DNA of 61,850 nucleotides from positions 1 to 61,850 of the forward strand of contig DIYS01000220.1 of the NCBI GenBank assembly GCA_002429115.1, in the 5' to 3' direction. The notes beneath the pieces were generated by a model, which was not told the origin of the DNA, did no database searches, and saw only the letters and a program-made list of their open reading frames with translations. The DNA is from Saccharicrinis sp. UBA6048. GTDB lineage: Bacteria > Bacteroidota > Bacteroidia > Bacteroidales > Marinilabiliaceae. Made by a program: the position numbers and the translations under genes. Shown here in pieces: positions 26,577 through 36,444 of this stretch. Position 1 is the first letter of the stretch, and each line of letters begins with the position of its first letter.

Positions 26577-27563
26577 CTATCTGAAGTTGATACCAAAACC
26601 ACCCGAAATAACCGAGTACTCTCCAACACTATAATCACCGTGGAATGAGAAAATACCCAAGCGGATGCGCATACCGGCATTAAAATCAAAACCTGAGGTT
26701 TTATATTCCAAAGCGATAGGATCTGTCATTTCTTCAACATCACTTCCTGAGCCAACGTCGAACGTACCTTTCAAATCAAAGTTACTGGTGGTTGTACCAT
26801 AGCCTAATCCGGTGTAGAAAGAAACAACAGGAATATTGGCACCAATTAATAAGCGTGATGTAAATGCACTGGCAGAAGTATTCAATTTTCCTGCTCCAAT
26901 TCCTGCTTCTGCAACGGCTAAATCAGCATTGAAATCGGTGTAAGCTGCCAATAATGATGCCTGTAAGAAAGGAACACGTTTTACAAATGGAATATAGTCT
27001 TTAATGGAGTGTTTTACACCAAGTCCCCAAAGACCGGCATCACCATAATCGCCATAACTCGTTTTAGGCATAAAGCGTCCCATCAGTTCGGTGTGAAAAG
27101 GTAAACCAACAGCACCCTGAATCATAGGACTAACAAATACATCAGCACCGGCTCCTTCCATTGTTAGGATAGGTGTATCCGTAAGTTTGTCATTAAATGT
27201 CATGCTAGTGTTATCACCCCCAGCCATTGTCGGAGCATAGCCATCAGGTAGTCCCGTTGAAGTGCCTGGATTTAATGTCTCAAGTTCTCCAGGTTTAAAA
27301 CTTTTCTTACTATTTGGCGCTGTGGTATAACTACCAATAATAGTAATGTCGAAGCCCCCAACTTTATGTACTTTGGCCGAATTGTACCAGCCACTGTTCA
27401 GGTTAACACCTAGCATCTCACCATAAGGCAATAAATAGGCTTGTGAAAGTGTATTTGCATCCTTTTGTCCTGCTTTCAGAAAGTCAATAATTTGACCCTG
27501 ACCAAACGCCTGTAACGACGAAGCAAGAATGGCGATACTTAATATTAAACGATTTTTTTTCAT
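26577..27563 (-). CDS. DUF6588-type outer-membrane beta-barrel protein
   Basis: A 328-residue exported protein with a signal peptide (about 1-21, ending AFGQ). The mature part is rich in alternating hydrophobic strands with Gly and aromatic residues, and ends in a strand terminating NFR, as in small outer-membrane barrels. Middle segments such as QGAVGLPFHTELMGRFMP and GLGVKHSIKDYIPF resemble the DUF6588 family of Bacteroidota. Function is unknown. It follows the SPOR-type gene by about 120 nt on the same strand. Confidence 0.7.
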   Translation of the reverse strand: MKKNRLILSIAILASSLQAFGQGQIIDFLKAGQKDANTLSQAYLLPYGEMLGVNLNSGWYNSAKVHKVGGFDITIIGSYTTAPNSKKSFKPGELETLNPGTSTGLPDGYAPTMAGGDNTSMTFNDKLTDTPILTMEGAGADVFVSPMIQGAVGLPFHTELMGRFMPKTSYGDYGDAGLWGLGVKHSIKDYIPFVKRVPFLQASLLAAYTDFNADLAVAEAGIGAGKLNTSASAFTSRLLIGANIPVVSFYTGLGYGTTTSNFDLKGTFDVGSGSDVEEMTDPIALEYKTSGFDFNAGMRIRLGIFSFHGDYSVGEYSVISGGFGINFR

Positions 27564-27628
27564 GTATGTATAGGTATTTAATGTTTCTAAGAATATGAGG
27601 TCTAATTCTGGTTCAATTTAAGCGTTTA

Positions 27629-27680
27629 GAATCTTGTATCCTGCCTCTTAAATCTTGATACTTGAATCTTGTGTCTTAAT
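27629..27680. repeat. AATCTTGATACTTG-type dispersed repeat, copy 1
   Basis: A low-complexity run built from AATCTTG, GATACTTG and GTGTCTT words in the gap between two minus-strand genes. The same words occur at 35398-35432. Confidence 0.55.
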
Positions 27681-27681
27681 T

Positions 27682-28821
27682 TTATATCTCACCATTTAAT
27701 AAACCAACCGCTTCTTTAACCGAAATACGGTCGTTTTTGTTGTATGCAACGATAAATCCTTTGATATTTTCTGACTGCATATCCGATTTGGCTTCTTCAA
27801 GTGACTGGTATTTTCCAATGGAATATTTGTACCAATCGTTAATGTGCATCTCGATTACTTCTTTACTTCCCTGATACATTGATTCAATCTTTTCGGCAGA
27901 TGCGGGTGCTTTACCGGCTAAAAACTGAATGGTTAAAAATACATCCGGATCAGCGACAACAGACTCTTCAATCGATTCTTCAACAACAGGTTCAGTAACT
28001 TCTGTAATTACAGGCTCTTCAGTTGGTGTTTCAACCATTATTGTTTCATCTTCAACGATCTCTTCATCCATAATGTCAGGAGTAACCGCTGTTGTAGCCG
28101 CAATACCGGCTCCGGCGCCAATGGCTAATGTGGGATCAACTGCAGGAGCTGTTGGGGCAGTTAGTTCTGCACTTGGTAAATCGTTCTGTGCCATCTCGTT
28201 TTGCAATGATTCAGGCCTTGAGATGCTATCTACAGCAATGGTTTCTTCTGTCAATAATTCTTCCGGTTCTTCAGCCACAAGTTCTTTTTCATCCAGGCCA
28301 ACTAAAAACTGACTTTGAATCGTAATAACCTTGTTCTGATTTTCCTGTGCCAGTTCAATATATTCCACCATTTTTTCGGCAGACGATAAATTTTCAGCTT
28401 TGTTATATTGCTTTTTGGCCTTGCGCAACACGACTTTGCTATCCTTACGCACTTGCTTAGCGGTTGAGTTACCAGATTTTTCAATGGCTTTTACCCGGCT
28501 GTCCAGTACATCAATGTATTTTTTATAACCATCTTTATAGTAGAGTGAGGCTTTTACTTTTTGTTGAGCAACTTTCTTTTCCAGTCGTTTAACCTTTCCC
28601 GATTTAATACGTCCATCCGCATTTTTTAACTGATCGATTTGCGATGACATGGATTTTGTTTCGTTTACAATAGCATCACCTTTTTGAATCAACTTCTCAG
28701 CAGATTCAATACGCTTTATCTCTTTAGCGCTTAAAATGTCCTTCAACTTGTTGTCGATGGCTTTCGCAGGCATCGATAGGATGAGGGTAACTAATATTGA
28801 TAACAAAAATGATCGAGTCAT
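27682..28821 (-). CDS. Exported coiled-coil protein with acidic linker and C-terminal SPOR-like domain
   Basis: A 379-residue protein with a signal peptide (about 1-21, ending PAKA). Residues ~25-180 are helical and Lys/Glu/Gln-rich, with probable coiled coils. About 185-285 is a low-complexity acidic linker (Glu, Val, Thr, Pro). The last ~90 residues look like a SPOR-type fold (VFLTIQFLAGKAP; WYKYSIGKYQSLEEAKSD; KGFIVAYNKNDRISV). SPOR domains bind denuded peptidoglycan, so a periplasmic, septum- or wall-associated role is plausible. It may be co-transcribed with the downstream barrel gene. Confidence 0.75.
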   Translation of the reverse strand: MTRSFLLSILVTLILSMPAKAIDNKLKDILSAKEIKRIESAEKLIQKGDAIVNETKSMSSQIDQLKNADGRIKSGKVKRLEKKVAQQKVKASLYYKDGYKKYIDVLDSRVKAIEKSGNSTAKQVRKDSKVVLRKAKKQYNKAENLSSAEKMVEYIELAQENQNKVITIQSQFLVGLDEKELVAEEPEELLTEETIAVDSISRPESLQNEMAQNDLPSAELTAPTAPAVDPTLAIGAGAGIAATTAVTPDIMDEEIVEDETIMVETPTEEPVITEVTEPVVEESIEESVVADPDVFLTIQFLAGKAPASAEKIESMYQGSKEVIEMHINDWYKYSIGKYQSLEEAKSDMQSENIKGFIVAYNKNDRISVKEAVGLLNGEI

Positions 28822-29280
28822 AGTATTTGTTTGAATGTTAATGGTTTTCAGTTGTCTTCAGGAGGCCGTGTGAGCTTATATCCTTTCAACATGGGTTTTT
28901 AACGGAAATTAACACAAAAAGGTTAGGGTAAAATTGCTCTGATTGCTACTTCCACGGGGAAATTGCTCTTAAATGGAGAAAGAACGAGAAATACAAACTG
29001 GGCTAATTATTAATTCGAGGATTAAAAATACAACACAGAGTCACCGAGGCACAGAGTTTTTAGATTATAAGTCTTGATGTCGATAATTACACGAGGCTGA
29101 TTAAATCATATTAAAAGGGCTCAAATACAATTCTCTTTGTGTCTTTGCGTCTCTGTGTTTTTAACTTTTGAATGGCATTAAGGAGTTTTAAATGCGATAA
29201 GGGCGAATTTTGATGATTTAATTCTGCAATTAAACTCTAAGCTTTTACTTTTGTTGTTTTTAAGAATCAGATAAAAGACG
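28822..29280. other. Noncoding region with ACACAGAG-type repeats
   Basis: Between divergent genes. It contains two AAATTGCTCT words about 40 nt apart (near 28931 and 28969) and a pair of inverted ACACAGAG-type repeats (29016-29056 and 29131-29162). No promoter matching TAnnTTTG is clear for either neighbour. Confidence 0.55.
29016..29162. repeat. Inverted ACACAGAG-type repeat pair
   Basis: The left arm holds AACACAGAGTCACCGAGG then CACAGAG; the right arm holds CTCTTTGTGTC then GTCTCTGTGTT. The left arm recurs, inverted, at 44726-44767. This word family is widespread in unrelated bacterial genomes (general knowledge). Confidence 0.65.
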
Positions 29281-31317
29281 ATGATGACAAATATTTTACA
29301 GAAAGGATTTGATACTCTGCATCAAACGCCTCCTTTCGAACATATAAAAGAAGAAAACTATTTACCGGCCTTTAAAGAACTGATTGCGGAAGCTAAAAAG
29401 AAGGTGAACGAGATAGCCAATAATCCGGATGAGCCTGATTTTTATAATACGGTTGTGGCGCTTGAGAAATGTGGTGAGAAACTGGGTATTGTCAGCCATA
29501 TCTTTTTCAACCTGAACCATGCCGAAACCAATGAGCAGATTCAAAGCATTGCCCGTGAAGTATCACCGCTGCTGACCGAATATTCGAATGACATCTGGTT
29601 AAATGCAAGTTTGTTTAGAAAAATAAAGCTGGTGTATGAGCATCAGGACATGCTTTCTTTATCGGATGAACAGCAGAAACTGCTTGAAGATTCTTATAAA
29701 GGGTTTGTTCGCAAAGGTGCGTTACTAAAGGGAAATGACCGTAAAAGGTACCGCGAGATAACCACCGAATTATCAAAGTTGACGCTTCAGTTTGGAGAGA
29801 ATCTGCTGGCGGAAACCAATGCCTATCAACTGCACATTACCGATAAATCAGAACTGGAAGGATTACCGGAGGGCGTGCTTGAAGCAGCCGCAGGTATTGC
29901 CAAAAGCGAGGAAAAAGAAGGCTGGATGTTTACCCTGCAATTCCCAAGCTATGTGCCGTTTATGAAGTACGCCGCGAATCGTGAACTGCGCAAGCAAATG
30001 TACATGGCGTATTCGATGCGTGGAAATAATGAAAATAAACACGACAATAAATCCCTAATAAAGCAAATAGTATCCTTAAGGGTAGAAAAAGCCAAGTTGC
30101 TGGGCTACGATACGCATGCCCATTTTGTACTGGAAGAGCACATGGCTTTAAGTCCTGATAAGGTGAACAGCTTTTTGCAGGAATTACTGGATGCCTCCAT
30201 TCATGTGGCGCGTCAGGATGTGAAAGAAGTGGAGGAGTACGCCCATAAGAAAGGACTTGAAGGGAAATTACAGCGTTGGGATTATGCTTTTTATGGCGAG
30301 CAGCTAAAAGCCGAAAAATATGGCTTGGACGATGAGGCGACCCGTCCGTATTTCCGACTGGAAAAGGTTGAAGAAGGTGTATTTGGATTAGCCACTAAAC
30401 TTTATGGAATAACCTTTAAAGAGAATAAGGAGATATCAAAATATCACGATGAGGTAAAGACCTATGAAGTATTTGATGCTGATGGTACATTTTTAAGTGT
30501 GTTCTATGTCGATTACCATCCGCGTGCGACTAAGCAAGGCGGCGCATGGATGACCTCTTTCCGCGATCAGCATAAGGATGGATCGGGCGATGTACGTCCG
30601 CACATTTCCATCGTTTGTAATTTTACGCGTCCTACTGAAAATAAACCATCGTTGTTGACTTTTACCGAAGTGCAGACATTCTTGCACGAATTTGGTCATG
30701 CACTGCACGGTATCTTGAGTAATGTGACGTATGAGAGTCTGGCAGGTACTAACGTGTACCGCGACTTTGTTGAACTACCATCGCAGATTATGGAGAACTG
30801 GGCCACACAAAAGGAATGGCTTAAAGATGTTGGCTTGCACTATGAAACAGGTGAGGTGATACCTGAAGAGATGATCCAGAAGATTATCGACAGTGAAAAT
30901 TACCAAAGCGGCTATGCCATGGTTCGTCAGTTAAGTTTTGGTATGAACGATATGGCCTGGCATTCACTTGGCGATGTTTTTGATCAGGATGTTATTGCAT
31001 TTGAGCAGAAATCAATGGCAGCAACTGAGTTATTTCCAACAGTGGAAGGAACAGCTTTTTCAACTGGTTTTGCTCATATTTTCGATGGTGGATATGCAGC
31101 CGGTTATTATGGCTATAAATGGGCGGAAGTGCTGGATGCGGACGCCTTTGAAGCCTTCAAGGAAAATGGCATTTTTGATAAGGAAACAGCCACAAAATTC
31201 CGTAAAGAAATACTGGAAAGAGGAGGCACTGACCATCCAATGAAGCTCTACAAGGCATTCAGGGGGCAGGAACCAACCATTGAGCCTTTGTTGAAGAGAA
31301 GTGGATTGATCAAATAA
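29281..31317 (+). CDS. M3 family oligopeptidase (peptidyl-dipeptidase Dcp/OpdA type)
   Basis: A zinc endopeptidase of 678 residues without a signal peptide, so probably cytosolic. The zinc site is HEFGHALHG (His469, Glu470, His473) with the third ligand Glu near 498 (DFVELPSQ). Length and N-terminal helical lid match the Dcp/oligopeptidase A branch, which degrades peptides of up to roughly 20 residues or removes C-terminal dipeptides. A second Met at position 2 makes the exact start uncertain by one codon. Array 3 begins 100 nt after its stop. Confidence 0.93.
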   Translation: MMTNILQKGFDTLHQTPPFEHIKEENYLPAFKELIAEAKKKVNEIANNPDEPDFYNTVVALEKCGEKLGIVSHIFFNLNHAETNEQIQSIAREVSPLLTEYSNDIWLNASLFRKIKLVYEHQDMLSLSDEQQKLLEDSYKGFVRKGALLKGNDRKRYREITTELSKLTLQFGENLLAETNAYQLHITDKSELEGLPEGVLEAAAGIAKSEEKEGWMFTLQFPSYVPFMKYAANRELRKQMYMAYSMRGNNENKHDNKSLIKQIVSLRVEKAKLLGYDTHAHFVLEEHMALSPDKVNSFLQELLDASIHVARQDVKEVEEYAHKKGLEGKLQRWDYAFYGEQLKAEKYGLDDEATRPYFRLEKVEEGVFGLATKLYGITFKENKEISKYHDEVKTYEVFDADGTFLSVFYVDYHPRATKQGGAWMTSFRDQHKDGSGDVRPHISIVCNFTRPTENKPSLLTFTEVQTFLHEFGHALHGILSNVTYESLAGTNVYRDFVELPSQIMENWATQKEWLKDVGLHYETGEVIPEEMIQKIIDSENYQSGYAMVRQLSFGMNDMAWHSLGDVFDQDVIAFEQKSMAATELFPTVEGTAFSTGFAHIFDGGYAAGYYGYKWAEVLDADAFEAFKENGIFDKETATKFRKEILERGGTDHPMKLYKAFRGQEPTIEPLLKRSGLIK

Positions 31318-31760
31318 AATATCGAAAACTCATAATTATTACCACCAAGCCACTAAGATTATTAAGAATAAAACTTAGTTTTCTTGGTGACTTAGTGGTG
31401 AACTATCAGTATCCCGATACACCGTGTATCTGATCAGAAAAGAAAACGTCTCTATACATGGTGTATTTGCTTGTCCAAGGAGTAAAAGAACCAAATACAC
31501 CGTGTATTTGTACATTTTGAGAGTAAAATGCCCAGATACACTATGTATTTGCTCAACCAAAGAGTAAAACGTGAGGATACACCGTGTATTTCCTTCACCA
31601 AGAAGTAAAACACCTGAATACACGATGTATTTGCTTTCTGATTTAAACTACTTTTATCTAACCATATTGTTAGTTCGCTGAATATGTGAAGATAGGCCCA
31701 GTGTCAAATGCGGGTCTTTACGTCTTGTAAATTACTCATCACTTTTCACTTTTCATTTTT
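31318..31760. other. Convergent noncoding region with array 3
   Basis: Between the M3 peptidase (+) and guaB (-). It holds an imperfect inverted repeat of CACCAAG/CTTGGTG words (31341-31358 and 31382-31401), then array 3, then about 120 nt of AT-rich sequence without features. Confidence 0.6.
31417..31645. repeat. Array 3: six units, 41-bp period, palindromic core
   Basis: Units start with ATACACCGTGTAT-type cores at 31417, 31454, 31495, 31536, 31577 and 31618; spacings are 37, 41, 41, 41 and 41. Core variants (ATACATGGTGTAT, ATACACTATGTAT, ATACACGATGTAT) mostly keep ATACA/TGTAT. The spacers match those of array 2 (TTGCTCAACCAA, then GAGTAAAA; GCTTGTCCAAGGAGTAAAA), although the cores differ. 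Confidence 0.9.
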
Positions 31761-33230
31761 TCACCTCGAATAATTCGGTGCTTCCCTCGTTATTGTCACA
31801 TCATGCGGATGACTTTCGCTGATTCCGGCATTGGTAATCTTAGTGAATTGTGCCTGATGTAAGGCTTCCAGGTTAGCAGCACCACAATAGCCCATTCCGG
31901 CACGCAACCCACCAACCAATTGATACATTACCTCATAAAGCGTTCCTTTATACGGAACCCGTGCTGAAATACCCTCTGGTACCAGTTTTTTCATGTCATC
32001 CTCCATATCCTGAAAATACCGATCCTTGGAGCCTTCCTGCATGGCCTCAACAGAACCCATACCTCGGTATGATTTAAATTTACGGCCGTTATAGATGATG
32101 GTATCTCCTGGTGATTCGTCAACTCCGGCAAATAATCCTCCTAGCATCACCGCATGTCCACCGGCGGCAAGCGCTTTAACAATGTCGCCGGAGTAACGTA
32201 TACCACCATCAGCTATCAATGGGATACCTGTTCCTTTCAAGGCCTTTGCTACTTCATAGATCGCCGATAACTGAGGTACACCAACACCTGCAATAATACG
32301 CGTCGTACATATCGATCCGGGACCAATACCCACTTTTACACCATCGGCTCCTGCCTTAACCAGATCCATTGCCGCCTTAGAAGTGGCAATATTGCCAACA
32401 ACCACCTCCAATTCCGGATAACTCTCTTTTACCTTTTTCAAGGTTTCAACCACGCCTAAGCTATGGCCATGGGCAGTATCGATCACGATTGCATCCACAT
32501 TGGCATTAACCAGTGCATCAATCCGTTCAAACGTATCATGCGTGATACCCACACCTGCAGCAACTCGTAAACGTCCCATTTTATCCTTACAGGCATTGGG
32601 TTTGTCTTTTGCTTTGGTAATGTCTTTATAAGTCACCAGTCCAACCAGTTTATTGTTATTGTCTACAACTGGTAGTTTTTCAATCTTATATTGTTGCAAT
32701 ATGGCCGATGCTTTAATCAGATCAGTGGTTTGGTTGGTGGTTACCAGGTTTTCCGATGTCATCACTTCATCGACCAAACGGTGCATGTTTGTCTCAAACC
32801 GTAAATCGCGATTGGTCACAATACCAGTCAGGTAGCCAAACTGATCAACAACAGGGATGCCACCTATTTTATATTCACGCATTAAAGCGAGGGCATCGCC
32901 TACGGTTTTACCCTGTATAATTGTGATCGGATCGTATATCATGCCGTTTTCTGCACGTTTGACCGATTCAACATGCTTGGCCTGATCAGCAATTGGCATG
33001 TTTTTATGGATGACGCCGATGCCACCTTCGCGCGCTATGGCAATGGCCAGTCGTGCTTCAGTCACTGTATCCATTGCAGCTGAAACGATGGGGGTATTCA
33101 GCTCAATATTTTTAGAAAACCGGCCAGAAATATTGACATTACGAGGTAGTACTTCGGAGTAAGCAGGAATGAGAAGTACATCATCGAAGGTAAGCCCTTC
33201 GGTTGCTATTTTTTCATCAATAAAAGACAT
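31761..33230 (-). CDS. guaB: IMP dehydrogenase
   Basis: Oxidises IMP to XMP with NAD+, the committed step to GMP. From the ATG at 33228-33230 the protein has 489 residues and begins MSFIDEKIATEGLTFDDVLL. The barrel is interrupted by two CBS domains (about 95-210; GKTVGDALALM and QQYKIEKLPVVD). The catalytic Cys lies in GPGSICTTRI, and the mobile flap region contains YRGMGSVEAM. An ATG 20 codons further upstream gives an extension without family support. It is transcribed away from recQ. Confidence 0.96.
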   Translation of the reverse strand: MSFIDEKIATEGLTFDDVLLIPAYSEVLPRNVNISGRFSKNIELNTPIVSAAMDTVTEARLAIAIAREGGIGVIHKNMPIADQAKHVESVKRAENGMIYDPITIIQGKTVGDALALMREYKIGGIPVVDQFGYLTGIVTNRDLRFETNMHRLVDEVMTSENLVTTNQTTDLIKASAILQQYKIEKLPVVDNNNKLVGLVTYKDITKAKDKPNACKDKMGRLRVAAGVGITHDTFERIDALVNANVDAIVIDTAHGHSLGVVETLKKVKESYPELEVVVGNIATSKAAMDLVKAGADGVKVGIGPGSICTTRIIAGVGVPQLSAIYEVAKALKGTGIPLIADGGIRYSGDIVKALAAGGHAVMLGGLFAGVDESPGDTIIYNGRKFKSYRGMGSVEAMQEGSKDRYFQDMEDDMKKLVPEGISARVPYKGTLYEVMYQLVGGLRAGMGYCGAANLEALHQAQFTKITNAGISESHPHDVTITREAPNYSR

Positions 33231-33471
33231 GTGAATCAGGTTTTTGGGGTTTTGTAAGTGAATATTACAATGATAATTTGGGATAATCAAGTGGGAGGCG
33301 GCTGAATTGTTGAACTGTAGAATTGTTGATATGCTGATTTGTTAATTTGGTGAATTGCTGATTTGATTGATTGTAAATCAAACGATTTCACAAATCGACA
33401 GTTCAGCGATTAACCAAATCTACAATTCTACTCATCAACAATTACCCAACATTTCCTAACTTTAAACCCGC

Positions 33472-35376
33472 ATGGATATATTTCATCATATACTAAAGCA
33501 ATATTGGGGTTACAGCGAATTCCGACCTTTGCAGGAAGATATTATTCGATCAGTGGCCAATGGAAACGATACCCTGGGCTTAATGCCTACTGGAGGTGGT
33601 AAATCATTGACCTTTCAAGTGCCGGGACTGGCCAAAGAAGGTGTTTGTATTGTTGTTACGCCACTTATTGCCCTGATGAAAGATCAGGTGGCCAATATCA
33701 GAAAACGTGATGTTAAGGCAGCTGCTATTCATTCGGGACTATCTAGAGATGAGATTAATATTATTCTGGATAATTGCATTTTTGGCGGGACTAAGTTTCT
33801 CTATTTGTCGCCTGAACGACTAGGAACAGAATTGTTTCAGCAAAAGGTGGTACAGATGAATGTGAGCATGCTGGCCATTGACGAGGCGCACTGTATTTCA
33901 CAATGGGGCTATGATTTCAGACCTTCATATTTGAAGGTTGCTGAGGTGCGTGAGTTGATCCCGGAAGTTCCTGTTCTGGCTCTTACAGCTACAGCTACAC
34001 CAGAAGTTGTTGAGGATATTCAGGATAAATTACATTTTCGTCAGAAGAATGTCTTCCAAAAAAGCTTTAAACGTGACAACCTGGTGTATGTAGTGCGTGA
34101 GGCTGAAGACAAAGAGCAGCAATTACTGCATATGCTGAATAAGGTGCAGGGGAGTGCGGTAGTGTATGTTCGGAATCGCAAAAAAACAAAGGAATATGCC
34201 GAGCTTTTATTGCAGAATGGTATTTCAGCCAGTTCTTTTCATGCAGGAATGCCGGCCGATGTAAAAGATCAACGGCAACAGTTGTGGACAGGAGGTAATA
34301 TACGAGTGATCGTTTCAACCAATGCCTTCGGAATGGGGATTGATAAACCGGATGTGCGACTGGTGGTGCATATGGATGCGCCGGATTCGCTGGAAGCATA
34401 TTTTCAGGAAGCGGGCAGGGCAGGGCGTGATGGAAAGAAAGCTTATGCGGTACTTCTTTGGTCAAATAACGATAAGGTACGTTTGAAACGCGGGATTTCC
34501 GTTTCATTCCCCGAAAAAGATAAGATAATTAAGGTTTACGAAGCGCTGGGCAACTTTTTCCAGTTAGCTGTAGGAAGTGGTTTTGGAATGACCTACGATT
34601 TTAATCTGGCCTTGTTTTGTAAGACTTATAGTATGAACCTGATGACCGTTTTTAATAGTCTGAAGATATTACAAAGAGCCGGGTACATTGAGTTTACCGA
34701 GGAATTACAATTATCGGCTAAGGTTCATTTTATAACCAGGCGCGATGATTTATATAAGTTTCAAACGGCCAATGAGGAGTTTGATGAATTTTTAAAGTTG
34801 CTGTTACGATCCTATACCGGATTATTTACGGAGTACGTGCCCATCAATGAAGAGCTATTGGCAAAGCGCCTGGGAACAAAACGGGATATCATTTACCAAT
34901 ACCTGGTTAAACTGAGTCAATTGAGGGTGATAAAATATATTCCTCAAAAGAAAACACCGCTTATAACATATACTACTTCGCGTGAAGATTCAAGATATAT
35001 AGAACTTCGGAAGGATGTGTACGCAGATCGGAAAGAAAAATACGAGCATCGCATTGGCAATGTAATTGATTATGGCACGATCAGCCATATTTGCCGCAGT
35101 AAACAATTGCTGCAATACTTTGGGCAATCTGGTGGTGATAATTGTGGTTTGTGCGATGTGTGTCAAAGTATGAAGCAGACAGAGCTGTCAGTGACAGAGT
35201 TTGAAGAGATACAGAAGCTGGTGATGGACAAACTAGCCGATGGCGCTGTAACACATGATGTTTTAATGATGTCATTGAATATAAAACAAGGCGACCTTGA
35301 AAAAGTATTACGATGGATGGAAGAATATGAACTTGTCTTTATTAATGAAGATGAAGCGCTCCAATTGAGACTATAG
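33472..35376 (+). CDS. recQ: RecQ family ATP-dependent DNA helicase
   Basis: A 3'-5' DNA helicase of 634 residues. SF2 motifs are in order: Walker A GLMPTGGGKSLTFQ, DEAH box IDEAHCISQWGYDFRP, motif III ALTATAT and motif VI QEAGRAGRDG. The RecQ zinc-binding element is shown by HICRSKQLLQYFG and NCGLCDVC. An HRDC domain is not evident at the C-terminus, so it belongs to the shorter RecQ type; Bacteroidota often encode more than one. A near-consensus -7 box (TAACTTTA) lies just before the ATG. Confidence 0.93.
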   Translation: MDIFHHILKQYWGYSEFRPLQEDIIRSVANGNDTLGLMPTGGGKSLTFQVPGLAKEGVCIVVTPLIALMKDQVANIRKRDVKAAAIHSGLSRDEINIILDNCIFGGTKFLYLSPERLGTELFQQKVVQMNVSMLAIDEAHCISQWGYDFRPSYLKVAEVRELIPEVPVLALTATATPEVVEDIQDKLHFRQKNVFQKSFKRDNLVYVVREAEDKEQQLLHMLNKVQGSAVVYVRNRKKTKEYAELLLQNGISASSFHAGMPADVKDQRQQLWTGGNIRVIVSTNAFGMGIDKPDVRLVVHMDAPDSLEAYFQEAGRAGRDGKKAYAVLLWSNNDKVRLKRGISVSFPEKDKIIKVYEALGNFFQLAVGSGFGMTYDFNLALFCKTYSMNLMTVFNSLKILQRAGYIEFTEELQLSAKVHFITRRDDLYKFQTANEEFDEFLKLLLRSYTGLFTEYVPINEELLAKRLGTKRDIIYQYLVKLSQLRVIKYIPQKKTPLITYTTSREDSRYIELRKDVYADRKEKYEHRIGNVIDYGTISHICRSKQLLQYFGQSGGDNCGLCDVCQSMKQTELSVTEFEEIQKLVMDKLADGAVTHDVLMMSLNIKQGDLEKVLRWMEEYELVFINEDEALQLRL

Positions 35377-35397
35377 CGTATGATTGCATCAAGTAAA

Positions 35398-35432
35398 TCA
35401 TCTTGATACTTGTGTCTTGAATCTTGATATTT
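35398..35432. repeat. AATCTTGATACTTG-type dispersed repeat, copy 2
   Basis: Runs of CTTGATACTTGTGTCTTGAA in the recQ-miaA gap, made of the same words as at 27629-27680. Confidence 0.55.
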
Positions 35433-35514
35433 TATTTAATTACGACCTTCAACAATAGACTAAGAACTACTATAACTGCTCAAATTATTATAGCTTTGAG
35501 CTAAATTTTACACT

Positions 35515-36444
35515 ATGCAATACCAAAATTCACCATATAACTTAGTTGTAATACTTGGACCGACGGCTTCTGGTAAAACAACATTTGCAACACACCTGGC
35601 TCATAAAATAGAGGGCGAAATAATCAGTGCTGATTCACGTCAGATCTACCGGGGAATGGACTTGGGCACAGGTAAAGATATTGAAGATTACACCATTGAT
35701 GGACAGGAAATTCCCTATCATTTGATTGACATTGTGGATGCAGGTTACAAGTACAATGTCTTTGAATACCAATCCGATTTTTTCAAAGCCTTTGAGCAAG
35801 TGCAGAAAAAGGATAAATGGCCGGTGATGTGCGGTGGTACAGGTATGTATATTGAATCTGTATTGAAGAAATACAAGCTGATAAATGTACCGGTAGATCA
35901 GGAGCTGAGAGATAGTCTTCAGGGTAAAAACCTGAAAGAGTTAACAGATATGTTGGCATCGTATAAAGCTTTGCATAATCAAACCGATACTGATACGGTA
36001 AAACGTGCTATCAGAGCCATTGAAATAGAAGAATACTACAAGAATAATCCGGAGATAGAGGTGGAATTACCTGAAGTGAATCCATTGATAATTGGCGTTA
36101 ATATTGATCGTGAAGCACGACGTCGTAAAATTACTTCACGTCTGAAAAAGCGTATTGATGAAGGTATGATTGATGAGGTGAAGCGCTTATTGGATGCAGG
36201 CGTGGCTCCTGATGATCTGATTTATTACGGTCTTGAATATAAGTATTTGACCATGCACGTTACAGGTGAGTTAACGTACAAGCAGATGTTTGATAAGTTA
36301 AATGTGTCTATTCATCAATTTGCAAAACGTCAGATGACCTGGTTCAGAGGCATGGAACGAAAAGGTTTCAATATCCATTGGATGGATGCATTTGAGCCTA
36401 TTGAAAACCGGGTGGAGAAGGTCATCAATTTAATGAAGGGATAG
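35515..36444 (+). CDS. miaA: tRNA dimethylallyltransferase
   Basis: Transfers an isopentenyl group from DMAPP to N6 of A37 in tRNAs reading UNN codons. The 309-residue protein has the P-loop LGPTASGKTTFA, the substrate motif ISADSRQIYRGMDLGTGK and the C-terminal QFAKRQMTWFRG of MiaA. The frame and length are standard. TAAATTTTA just upstream may be a near-consensus -7 box. Confidence 0.95.
   Translation: MQYQNSPYNLVVILGPTASGKTTFATHLAHKIEGEIISADSRQIYRGMDLGTGKDIEDYTIDGQEIPYHLIDIVDAGYKYNVFEYQSDFFKAFEQVQKKDKWPVMCGGTGMYIESVLKKYKLINVPVDQELRDSLQGKNLKELTDMLASYKALHNQTDTDTVKRAIRAIEIEEYYKNNPEIEVELPEVNPLIIGVNIDREARRRKITSRLKKRIDEGMIDEVKRLLDAGVAPDDLIYYGLEYKYLTMHVTGELTYKQMFDKLNVSIHQFAKRQMTWFRGMERKGFNIHWMDAFEPIENRVEKVINLMKG

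Noticed and set aside
25569..31645. CRISPR-like look of arrays 2 and 3 (regular units of 41 bp)
   Set aside because: The repeated core is only 13-14 bp, the 'spacers' are similar to each other, and no cas genes or leader are present.
33291..33471. Inverted runs of GAATTGTTGA/TCAACAATT words between guaB and recQ
   Set aside because: Too degenerate and low-complexity to define arms or a structure; listed only as gap text.
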